From JBAZOJ01 sp041648755 (GTDB taxonomy: Bacteria > Planctomycetota > B143-G9): a stretch of DNA of 5,543 nucleotides. Below the pieces are notes generated by a model that was given only the letters and a program-made list of their open reading frames with translations, ran no database searches and was not told the origin of the DNA. The stretch covers positions 1 to 5,543 of the forward strand of contig JBAZOJ010000235.1 in the NCBI GenBank assembly GCA_041648755.1, given 5' to 3'. The translations under genes were made by a program, and so were the position numbers. Shown piece by piece: positions 1-5,543 of the stretch (positions are counted from its first letter, which is position 1; every line of letters begins with the position of its first letter).

Positions 1-3000
1 GCCATGCCCGGCCGCAGTTCGTACACGTCCGGAAGCTCCAGGTAGGCTCCCTCTTGCGCGTCGTAGATGAAGACTCTGTACTTGTAGGGATCATAGTCAC
101 CCAACTGTGACAGGATGTCGTTGACGTATTCAGTGTATGATGTCGTGGGAACCGCTGGCGGACAGATTATCTGGTAACTGTGGAGCGTCCTTCCTGAAGG
201 CAGGTCAAACGAATAATTCTCTGTGGGCCAAGGTGACATCGAGGCATGCTCGGTTCGACCGTATGCGCCGAGGTTCGGAAGGCTGTTGTTGGGTTGCGGC
301 TCGCTGCCGACTCCGAACACAGGATTGCCCTTGTCCAGAAGCTCCGAGGTATAGCCTTCACTGTAGTCCCAGTCGTTGCACTCTAAGCACCAGTAGCCAG
401 CCTCGCTGACAAGGTGGAAGTCTCCGGAGTAGGGATCCGCAAAGCCGAAATCGTCAACCGGATAGCACTGGTTCATTTCAACGAAGCCCATGATGTCCGC
501 ATCACTGCTATAGGCGCAGAAATCCATGACAATCTTGGAATAGGTGTCGCCGATAGGATCCATGTCGATGATCGAGTTGTGCGCCTCGACAAGCAGGTTG
601 TCATGGTTGTATATCCAAGGCTTGCGTGATGCTGGCTTGTCCCAGTAGTACACCTGGTGGAAGGTGCAGAAGTCCATCACTATCATGCCGTTGCCCCATA
701 CGTAGAAGCCGCCCTGCTCGTTGAAGTTCAGCAGGCAGTTTGTGAAGTGCACGTATCCGGGCAGCCCTTCGGTGAACTCGATGTCCACGAAGTCCGTGTC
801 ATAGTCGTAAATGTTGGTGAAGAGGATGCCGACGAAATTGATGTAAATCGAGCCGTAAAGGTACAGGCCATCCGTAAATGTGACTGTGTCTGTCAGCTCG
901 GCGATGATCGTCAGGCCGTTGGTCATTGATTCCATCTCTGGCATGTAGTAGTCGCCGGGGGCCAGGACTATTACATCGCCAGGAACGGCGTCGTAAAGCT
1001 GATCTTCGAATTCATCCTGCCCGTCCGCGTACAGGTTGCGGACAACTTCGTAGTCGTGCTTCAGCAGGGAGAATCCCAGCATTGGAGGATAACGGACACC
1101 TGTTGCCTGGAATGACAGGAAGCCGGGGTACTCGCCAGCCATTCTCTCGTAGGAATAGATGTCGAGGTAGAAGGTCTCGCCAGACCAGAATTCGGTCGAG
1201 TAGTTCGCCTCGTCAGCGGCAGGGCCTGACAAATGCGCCTGAACATCGATTCCACCCTCTGTGAACCCGAAGTCAACGCGATTGGTGGTCATGTTCACGC
1301 CCTGCTTGTGAACAATGTACGCAGGACCGTACATCAAGTCTTCAGGGACCTTCATGTCGATCTCATAGCGGAAGAGCAGCATAATGCCGTTGTAGCTTTC
1401 GGGGCCATACAGTTCAAAAGCAACCATCGGGTTGCCGACCTGATCCGGAGCAATCGAAGGTGCGTAGATCGACCACGCACGATAGGCCAGACCGCCAAAG
1501 TCCTTGTTCATGCTGAGCGGCGCCCAGTTGCTGTCCTCGTAACGCCAAACGGTGAGATTGTAGAATCCGCCTTCCATGCCGGAACTGCTCGTGGTGAGCA
1601 CAACGGGGCGATTCTTGAAGTCAAACATGCAGTACGGCCGACATTCCCCGAACCCGGTGTACGGCATCGACAGGCCATTCCACTGCAGATACTCGGCCGT
1701 AGCATCGCTGCACAGGATCGGATAGAAGTAGTTCGTGTTCCCTTCCGAGCCCAGGACGGTAACAAATGCCAAAACCTGATTGCCTGCAATAGCCAATGAA
1801 AGGTTGTCAGAACACCATGTCGGGAACTCGAAATTCATGCTCTGGTCGTTCCATCCGTCAAAGTGACGGACGATGCTGAGCCGATTGTAGAACCCGCCGG
1901 GGTAATAGCTGTACAGTATCCAGGGCTCCGAGCCGGGACCATAAGCAAGTGCGCAATACAGTGCTCTTCCATCCAAGGCGGCCGGCATGTCTTTCTTGCG
2001 GTTCTCCTTTATCGCCTGCGCGGAGCTGGCAAAGCCGGTAATTCCCAGGGTATCAAGGCTGTTGTCCACCGCAATCCATGATCCATCATAGTACTCGGTG
2101 TAGTACAGGTTCTCTGATCCGAAACTTGACGCGACAAAGGCCACGCCCAACTTGCCGTTGCTGTAGTCGAATGAAGAGGAGCAAGCCTCAAGGTAGAAAT
2201 TGTTCGGATCCACGATTCCATTCGCGCCAAGAGAACCGTAACCAACTTCTTCCCAATTGCTGCCGTTCCACCTGCCAACCCAAATGCGACTACCGTATAG
2301 CCCTCCGGAGCCTTGGTCAACCTTACTGGGATAATATGAGCTGTAATAGCCGTATATGACCACGATAGGCGCTTCGCCTTGCCCCGCGTTGAACGCAAAC
2401 ACCTTCTGGGGGTAGATCGTCGACATGTATCCGATGTTGCTGTACACAACATCAAGCGGGCTGGGCATGTAGTAGCTCGCTTCTTCACCATCGTTGCTCG
2501 ATATCTTGCGCACTTGGACCGTCGTATCCTGTGCGGTTGCGACGTAGGTCATCCCGTTCACTTCCTGAGAGGTGCTCGAGTCCACCACTTCACCCATGCC
2601 ATATGTGTCGCTTATGGCGATGTTTCCCGCCAATGGCCGCCACTGGCTGAGATGCGGGCTGAACAAGACCGTATAGCCTTCGTATGCAGAATACTCGTCC
2701 ATGAAGGATGTGAATGCCGAGTACTCAAGGCTGCTCTGCTCATAGTTGGTGTTCAGGCCCACCACGGATGAGCCACCAAGCGTATTCGGCCCGCTCATAT
2801 AGGCATAGTTGCATACGATCTCGTTAGAACCTTCGATAAGGATGCACTCGAATGTGACATAGTCAGTGTAGCTCTCTCCGAGGGCGACATAGTACCACTC
2901 GACCACGAAACGACGGTTCGGGTACGTGCCATACGTCTGGTAGCCTATCGTACCGTTCCCTGAATCCTCCGCAGGATTGAAGGGGTACAAATCGCTCCAG

Positions 3001-3389
3001 AAGGCCGCGATGCTGTATTCGATGTAGTCGTTGGGGATATTCGTCGGGCTCCAGTTGTAGTAGTCCGGCATGGCGAAGCCAACGAACCCCGAGGCGCCGA
3101 TGTACACCTTGTCGAACTTCTTACCATAGTACTCAAAGGTGAACGGGAGTTGAGCCCGCGCAACGCCTCCATGAACGCTCAGCGCAGGATCCTCGATAGC
3201 AGGGCCTGCGTAGTTCTGATGCTCATCGTCGAACAACTCCACCCAGCGATAGTTGCCGTCCGGGTCGAAGTTCATTTTGCTGTCGTACACCAAGTACTGG
3301 CCGTATTTCGGGACGGCATGGGCTGCGGAAGCAAATGCCAGGGAAGCCAAGGCCATGGCCAAGGCAACCGCGATAAAGCGAGTGCGCAT
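1..3389 (-). CDS. Large secreted multidomain protein (nidogen-like, propeller-like repeats, beta-helix), 3' partial
   Basis: The frame is open from ATG at 3389 to the window edge: 1129 complete residues and no stop. The start is fixed by AGGAGG four bases upstream and a Sec signal peptide (MRTR, hydrophobic core to about residue 21, cleavage after AHA at 23-25). Modules, by eye: residues 81-245 resemble a nidogen-like beta-sandwich (LPFTFEYYG, YIGASGFVGF, IAAFWSDL, RFVVEWYYV, VVGLN); 338-690 hold six propeller-like repeats; 691-790 are unassigned; 791-1050 fit a right-handed beta-helix (opening AVPGDVIVLAPGDY, closing DFHLVSEAG and PNLGAYGRTEHAS); from 1068 a module with LGDYD, YRVFIYD and LRPGMA begins and is cut off. 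Cysteines are scattered, including CLEC at 1001-1004. I see no catalytic motif. A surface or secreted binding or structural role is inferred. The reading frame is near certain, the domain names are moderate, and the substrate is unknown. Confidence 0.9.
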   Translation of the reverse strand, partial: MRTRFIAVALAMALASLAFASAAHAVPKYGQYLVYDSKMNFDPDGNYRWVELFDDEHQNYAGPAIEDPALSVHGGVARAQLPFTFEYYGKKFDKVYIGASGFVGFAMPDYYNWSPTNIPNDYIEYSIAAFWSDLYPFNPAEDSGNGTIGYQTYGTYPNRRFVVEWYYVALGESYTDYVTFECILIEGSNEIVCNYAYMSGPNTLGGSSVVGLNTNYEQSSLEYSAFTSFMDEYSAYEGYTVLFSPHLSQWRPLAGNIAISDTYGMGEVVDSSTSQEVNGMTYVATAQDTTVQVRKISSNDGEEASYYMPSPLDVVYSNIGYMSTIYPQKVFAFNAGQGEAPIVVIYGYYSSYYPSKVDQGSGGLYGSRIWVGRWNGSNWEEVGYGSLGANGIVDPNNFYLEACSSSFDYSNGKLGVAFVASSFGSENLYYTEYYDGSWIAVDNSLDTLGITGFASSAQAIKENRKKDMPAALDGRALYCALAYGPGSEPWILYSYYPGGFYNRLSIVRHFDGWNDQSMNFEFPTWCSDNLSLAIAGNQVLAFVTVLGSEGNTNYFYPILCSDATAEYLQWNGLSMPYTGFGECRPYCMFDFKNRPVVLTTSSSGMEGGFYNLTVWRYEDSNWAPLSMNKDFGGLAYRAWSIYAPSIAPDQVGNPMVAFELYGPESYNGIMLLFRYEIDMKVPEDLMYGPAYIVHKQGVNMTTNRVDFGFTEGGIDVQAHLSGPAADEANYSTEFWSGETFYLDIYSYERMAGEYPGFLSFQATGVRYPPMLGFSLLKHDYEVVRNLYADGQDEFEDQLYDAVPGDVIVLAPGDYYMPEMESMTNGLTIIAELTDTVTFTDGLYLYGSIYINFVGILFTNIYDYDTDFVDIEFTEGLPGYVHFTNCLLNFNEQGGFYVWGNGMIVMDFCTFHQVYYWDKPASRKPWIYNHDNLLVEAHNSIIDMDPIGDTYSKIVMDFCAYSSDADIMGFVEMNQCYPVDDFGFADPYSGDFHLVSEAGYWCLECNDWDYSEGYTSELLDKGNPVFGVGSEPQPNNSLPNLGAYGRTEHASMSPWPTENYSFDLPSGRTLHSYQIICPPAVPTTSYTEYVNDILSQLGDYDPYKYRVFIYDAQEGAYLELPDVYELRPGM
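1320..2378 (-). repeat. Six degenerate ~60-residue protein repeats, propeller-like
   Basis: Within the exported protein, two short motifs alternate. The first is a small-residue turn followed by a hydrophobic strand: GEAPIVVI at 338, NGKLGVAF at 411, DGRALYCALAY at 473, GNQVLAF at 536, NRPVVL at 593, GNPMVAF at 652. The second, 22 to 36 residues later, is an aromatic strand, usually with an N/D-G-S-W-type turn: RWNGSNW at 373, YYDGSW at 433, HFDGWND at 509, QWNGLS at 569, WRYEDSNW at 615, FRYEID at 673. First motifs are spaced 57 to 74 residues apart, which suits beta-propeller blades. The repeats are too diverged to show as DNA repeats. The six-blade fold is inferred by eye. Confidence 0.45.
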
Positions 3390-3393
3390 AATT

Positions 3394-3399
3394 CCTCCT
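3394..3399 (-). promoter_or_regulatory. Strong Shine-Dalgarno site (AGGAGG) of the secreted protein gene
   Basis: On the minus strand the sequence reads TTAGGAGGAATT and then ATG at 3389. The six-base match to the anti-Shine-Dalgarno consensus is perfect. The gap to the start codon is only four bases, slightly shorter than usual. Together with the signal peptide beginning at the same ATG, it fixes this start. Confidence 0.85.
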
Positions 3400-3414
3400 A
3401 AGGTGAACGAACCG

Positions 3415-3443
3415 ATTTTACCACGAATGCTGTATGGTGTCAA
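3415..3443 (-). promoter_or_regulatory. Sigma-70-type promoter for the secreted protein gene
   Basis: On the minus strand a perfect -35 hexamer TTGACA (3443-3438) is followed after exactly 17 bases by TAAAAT (3420-3415), one mismatch from the TATAAT consensus. Transcription would start near 3408, giving a short leader of about 18 bases that contains the AGGAGG site. It sits in the only intergenic gap, directly after the pseudouridine synthase gene, so the large gene need not depend on readthrough. No operator was identified. Assignment rests on consensus match and position. Confidence 0.75.
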
Positions 3444-3454
3444 ATCCCAATCGG

Positions 3455-3480
3455 CCTATTGCGAGCCTTTGCGCAATAGG
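3455..3480 (-). other. Perfect 9-bp stem-loop over the pseudouridine synthase stop codon
   Basis: Plus-strand arms cctattgcg (3455-3463) and cgcaatagg (3472-3480) are exact reverse complements around an 8-base loop. In the minus-strand mRNA the 3' arm contains the TAG stop (3458-3456). No U-run follows: the next bases are CCGATTGGGATTT. It therefore does not look like a standard intrinsic terminator. It could protect the 3' end of the upstream mRNA, act as a weak or factor-dependent terminator, or be incidental to the coding sequence. The start of the arm lies 11 bases upstream of the -35 hexamer. Confidence 0.5.
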
Positions 3481-4433
3481 TCGACGGTCTTCGACAGGTC
3501 GGCCTTCAACGGGGCATTCAGAACCATTCTCGCGCCGGTAACGGGATGCGAAAACTCGATCGTATGGGAGTGCAGAGCCTGCCTGTCAAGAACCGGCTCG
3601 ATATCCTCAAAATCCGGTCCCAGAATATCCTGGGGGAAAATCGCCCCGCCGCCCCCGTATTCCTCGTCACAGGCAAGAGGATGTCCGATCGCGGAAAGGT
3701 GTACGCGTATCTGGTGCGTCCGTCCGGTCTTCAGTTCAACCTCGATCAGCGTGTATCCCTTGAACCTCTCCACTACTCTGAACCAAGTCAGACATTCCTT
3801 GCTTTCTTCGCCGTGAATCGCCATCGTCGAGTCGTCATCCTCCGACAAGCCGATAGGAATGTCGATCTCTCCTTCATCGGGTCCGATTACCCCGGTGGCC
3901 AACGCCCAGTAGAACTTCCGGACGCGCCGGAACTCAAACTGCGTTGCCAGGGCAGCGTGTTCTTTCTCGGTAAGGCCAATCAACAGCAATCCGCTGGTGT
4001 TCTTGTCGATTCTGTGAACAACCTTGGGGTAGAAGCCCGGCACGGTCTCGATCTTGTCCCTGTACTTGCCGAACACTGCGTTTATCACGGTGCCTGACCA
4101 GTTCCCTCTGGCGGGGTGAACCACCACGTAGGGATCCTTGTTGATGGCAAGCATCACGTCATCCTCGTAGAGTATGTCTAAGGGCATTTCTTGCGCGATG
4201 ATATGCTTGTCGATGGCTGGAAGAGTAAGGACAATCTCGAATCCCGCCCTCAATGGTGTGGACTTCGAAACCGGCCTGCCGTCCAGAAGGACTCCGCCGG
4301 ATTTGATCAGCTTCTGAAAGAAACTGCGCGAGTACTTGCCGAAGCGCGCGGCGAGATAGGCGTCAATTCGTCGACCGGCCATCTTTTCACGGATTCTCAG
4401 CTTGCAGTGGCGGGCCTGGTAGGATTCTTTCAT
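3456..4433 (-). CDS. RluA/RluD-family 23S rRNA pseudouridine synthase
   Basis: This is a complete 325-residue protein, close to the usual length for RluC/RluD-type enzymes, which isomerise specific uridines in 23S rRNA to pseudouridine in the cytoplasm. An S4-like RNA-binding domain covers about residues 17-66 (RRIDAYLAARF, SGGVLLDGRPV). The catalytic domain follows, with HPARG at 106-110 and the motif HRIDKNTSG at 140-148, whose Asp143 is the expected catalytic nucleophile. GRTHQIRVH lies at 237-245, then HPLACDEEYGG and RQALHSH near 284-290. The motif has Ile where Leu is usual (HRLD). The start at 4433 is preferred because it overlaps the upstream stop as ATGA and because the S4 domain begins just after it. 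The frame can be extended to 4568, but those 45 residues lie over the upstream gene and look like no domain. The S4 domain argues for RluC or RluD rather than RluA; the exact target uridines cannot be told. Confidence 0.95.
   Translation of the reverse strand: MKESYQARHCKLRIREKMAGRRIDAYLAARFGKYSRSFFQKLIKSGGVLLDGRPVSKSTPLRAGFEIVLTLPAIDKHIIAQEMPLDILYEDDVMLAINKDPYVVVHPARGNWSGTVINAVFGKYRDKIETVPGFYPKVVHRIDKNTSGLLLIGLTEKEHAALATQFEFRRVRKFYWALATGVIGPDEGEIDIPIGLSEDDDSTMAIHGEESKECLTWFRVVERFKGYTLIEVELKTGRTHQIRVHLSAIGHPLACDEEYGGGGAIFPQDILGPDFEDIEPVLDRQALHSHTIEFSHPVTGARMVLNAPLKADLSKTVDLLRKGSQ
4430..4433 (-). promoter_or_regulatory. ATGA stop/start overlap, translational coupling
   Basis: The minus-strand bases ATGA contain both the ATG of the pseudouridine synthase gene (4433-4431) and the TGA stop of the upstream gene (4432-4430). 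Only a weak purine-rich stretch (GAAGAA) precedes the ATG, so reinitiation by ribosomes finishing the upstream gene is likely. This decides the start and indicates one operon. Confidence 0.8.
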
Positions 4434-5543
4434 TGGTTCTTCGCGGCTGCAGGGAAAATGGTGGGCTCGATGAATCTGCTCAGAACAACACCAATCGAAA
4501 TCCGGTCCAACCGCGGATCGGGTGGCAAGGGAAAAGCCTCGCGAGGTCCAAAACGCAGCGACCACCATAGGCGGTCGACCTCACTGGGCGCACTCTCCAT
4601 CTCGCTTCTCAGAATCGAGTTCAGGGCCAGCAGTTCCTGGTCATCGATTCCCTTTTCTACAAGGCTCTGAACATACTTGCGCACCAGATCCACGGACGAT
4701 ATGCCCTGCCCCGCTTCGGCTGTCAAACCTCCGATGACGATGATCGAGCCAAACGGTGTGGTATGTGCATTCGCGATCGGAGTCCTGTAGTTATGTGTCT
4801 CGCTCAGTATTCCCCTGATCCTCGCCAGTACTGCCGTAAGTGGCGCCTGATAGCCCGCAACGTCGGGCATGCTGGCGATGCAACCGGAAAACCGGTTCAA
4901 TTCTCCCTCGAACCGCGCCATCGTCAGCGGCCAGGAAGGAGATGGGATTTCGATGGGTAGCCCCTTGGAGATTCCACGCCCCGATTCAGCGAAGACCACG
5001 GCAGTAGTTCTATAAGCCCTGAGGGGACACCTGACGATTTGCTCGGCGACCGATTTCCCCCACATTGCTTCGCGGACAACTGAAAACTCAGAAATATCAG
5101 CAGTACTTCGGAAGTCGGACTTTGCTGTTTCTGACAGCGCGCGTTTTGCCCACCGAACAGCGGCACCGGTACACTCGGCAGCAAAGACAAGTTCAACCGC
5201 GGCAATTGAGGGCCAAGGCAGTACCCCTGTCTGACGCATGGGGCGAGACATCACCTGTAAACCCATGGAATTCCTCAGGGCTTCCTTGCTCAGAGGCTTG
5301 TCGCATGGCCAATCCAGCAAAAGCTCCGCGAGCAAATCCGAGGAAAGTGGCGAGCTGCCCAGCATCCCACCTTCGACGAACAACAACAACCTGCTTCGGT
5401 TCCCCGTTTCGCCAACAACACGCGCAGTGAACCTGCCTCCGCTGTCGAGGGACAGGCCCTCGGACGGGATCGGCGAGACACTGGGGTCGAGTTCTTCCAC
5501 GGCACCGAAGAGGCGCGATGCGTCTGCGAAGTCAATCGGCCTC
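4430..5543 (-). CDS. Putative M16-like (insulinase/processing-peptidase fold) protein, 5' partial
   Basis: The frame is open from the window edge to TGA at 4430: at least 370 residues, N-terminus missing. A GTG at 5500 could serve as a start, but the frame stays open above it, so the true start probably lies outside. There is no signal peptide or membrane segment in the visible part. The layout recalls M16 metallopeptidases and their inactive partners: a strand-turn element RLLLFVEGGMLGSS, a helical stretch, then near the end GSIIVIGGLTAEAG, a helix and VEKGIDDQELLALNSILRSEM. The last resembles the M16 C-terminal pattern in which a helix is followed by a 'Gi..eEL..ak..l' segment. The zinc motif HxxEH is absent from the visible part, where His is very rare; it would normally lie in the missing N-terminal region. 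It is coupled to the pseudouridine synthase gene by the ATGA overlap. The coding call is firm; the family is a tentative pattern match. Confidence 0.85.
   Translation of the reverse strand, partial: RPIDFADASRLFGAVEELDPSVSPIPSEGLSLDSGGRFTARVVGETGNRSRLLLFVEGGMLGSSPLSSDLLAELLLDWPCDKPLSKEALRNSMGLQVMSRPMRQTGVLPWPSIAAVELVFAAECTGAAVRWAKRALSETAKSDFRSTADISEFSVVREAMWGKSVAEQIVRCPLRAYRTTAVVFAESGRGISKGLPIEIPSPSWPLTMARFEGELNRFSGCIASMPDVAGYQAPLTAVLARIRGILSETHNYRTPIANAHTTPFGSIIVIGGLTAEAGQGISSVDLVRKYVQSLVEKGIDDQELLALNSILRSEMESAPSEVDRLWWSLRFGPREAFPLPPDPRLDRISIGVVLSRFIEPTIFPAAAKNQ

Noticed and set aside
1233..1799. A plus-strand open frame of 188 codons opposite the large exported protein gene.
   Set aside because: It is antisense to a well-supported coding frame, is rich in V, H, I, R and E as expected of a complement shadow, and shows no domain.
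3412..3454. A 6-bp inverted repeat, ccgatt (3412-3417) and aatcgg (3449-3454), flanking the promoter and suggestive of an operator.
   Set aside because: The arms are short, 31 bases apart and do not extend. Such a pair is expected by chance in this space.
3455..3480. The stem-loop considered as a Rho-independent terminator.
   Set aside because: No run of U follows the stem in the transcript and the stem is only moderately GC-rich, so it is reported as a stem-loop only.
3253..4097. Overlapping plus-strand open frames of 187 and 183 codons opposite the start of the exported protein gene and the pseudouridine synthase gene.
   Set aside because: The minus-strand frames carry clear family motifs and a signal peptide. 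The plus-strand peptides have none and one crosses the promoter region without its own signals.
4434..4568. A 45-codon upstream extension of the pseudouridine synthase frame to a start at 4568.
   Set aside because: It lies entirely over the upstream gene, resembles no domain and would remove the ATGA overlap. The start at 4433 gives normal family length.
4763..4780. A plus-strand frame begins with the peptide MCIRDR, known as a translation of Nextera transposon adapter contamination.
   Set aside because: The bases here (atgtgcattcgcgatcgg) differ from the adapter (atgtgtataagagacag), and the stretch lies inside the open minus-strand M16-like gene, where it encodes ordinary sequence (PIANAH). 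It is a coincidence, not an assembly artefact.

Overview
The window holds three genes, all on the minus strand, and almost no non-coding DNA. In transcription order (right to left) they are: a partial gene whose C-terminal half resembles an M16-type (insulinase/processing-peptidase) protein (5543 to 4430, 5' end outside the window); a complete RluA/RluD-family rRNA pseudouridine synthase (4433 to 3456); and the first 1129 residues of a very large exported protein (3389 to 1, 3' end outside the window). Plus-strand and alternative-frame open stretches look like shadows of these genes.

The first two genes overlap by 4 bases (ATGA), so they are probably one translationally coupled unit whose promoter lies to the right of the window. 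The 66-base gap between the pseudouridine synthase and the exported protein is the only intergenic region. It carries a consensus-like sigma-70 promoter (TTGACA, 17 bases, TAAAAT) and a strong AGGAGG ribosome binding site. A perfect 9-bp stem-loop covers the stop codon of the upstream gene. The exported protein therefore appears to be its own transcription unit with strong expression signals.

The exported protein is the most unusual part. It has a clean Sec signal peptide with an AHA cleavage site, then a nidogen-like beta-sandwich module and six degenerate repeats of about 60 residues that look like beta-propeller blades. After an unassigned linker come a right-handed parallel beta-helix and the start of a C-terminal module ending in an LRPG motif at the window edge. 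It is visibly rich in Tyr, Gly, Ser, Asn and Asp and has no catalytic signature that I recognise, which suggests a cell-surface or secreted structural, adhesive or glycan-binding role.

The organism is a bacterium, since it has Shine-Dalgarno sites, a sigma-70 promoter and an RluA enzyme. The GC content looks moderate. The architecture of the exported protein is of a kind I associate with diderm candidate phyla around the FCB and PVC groups. The HPARG...SGT stretch in the pseudouridine synthase also recalls planctomycete-type RluA proteins. The phylum assignment is a low-confidence inference. I saw no RNA genes, CRISPR arrays, mobile elements or phage genes.
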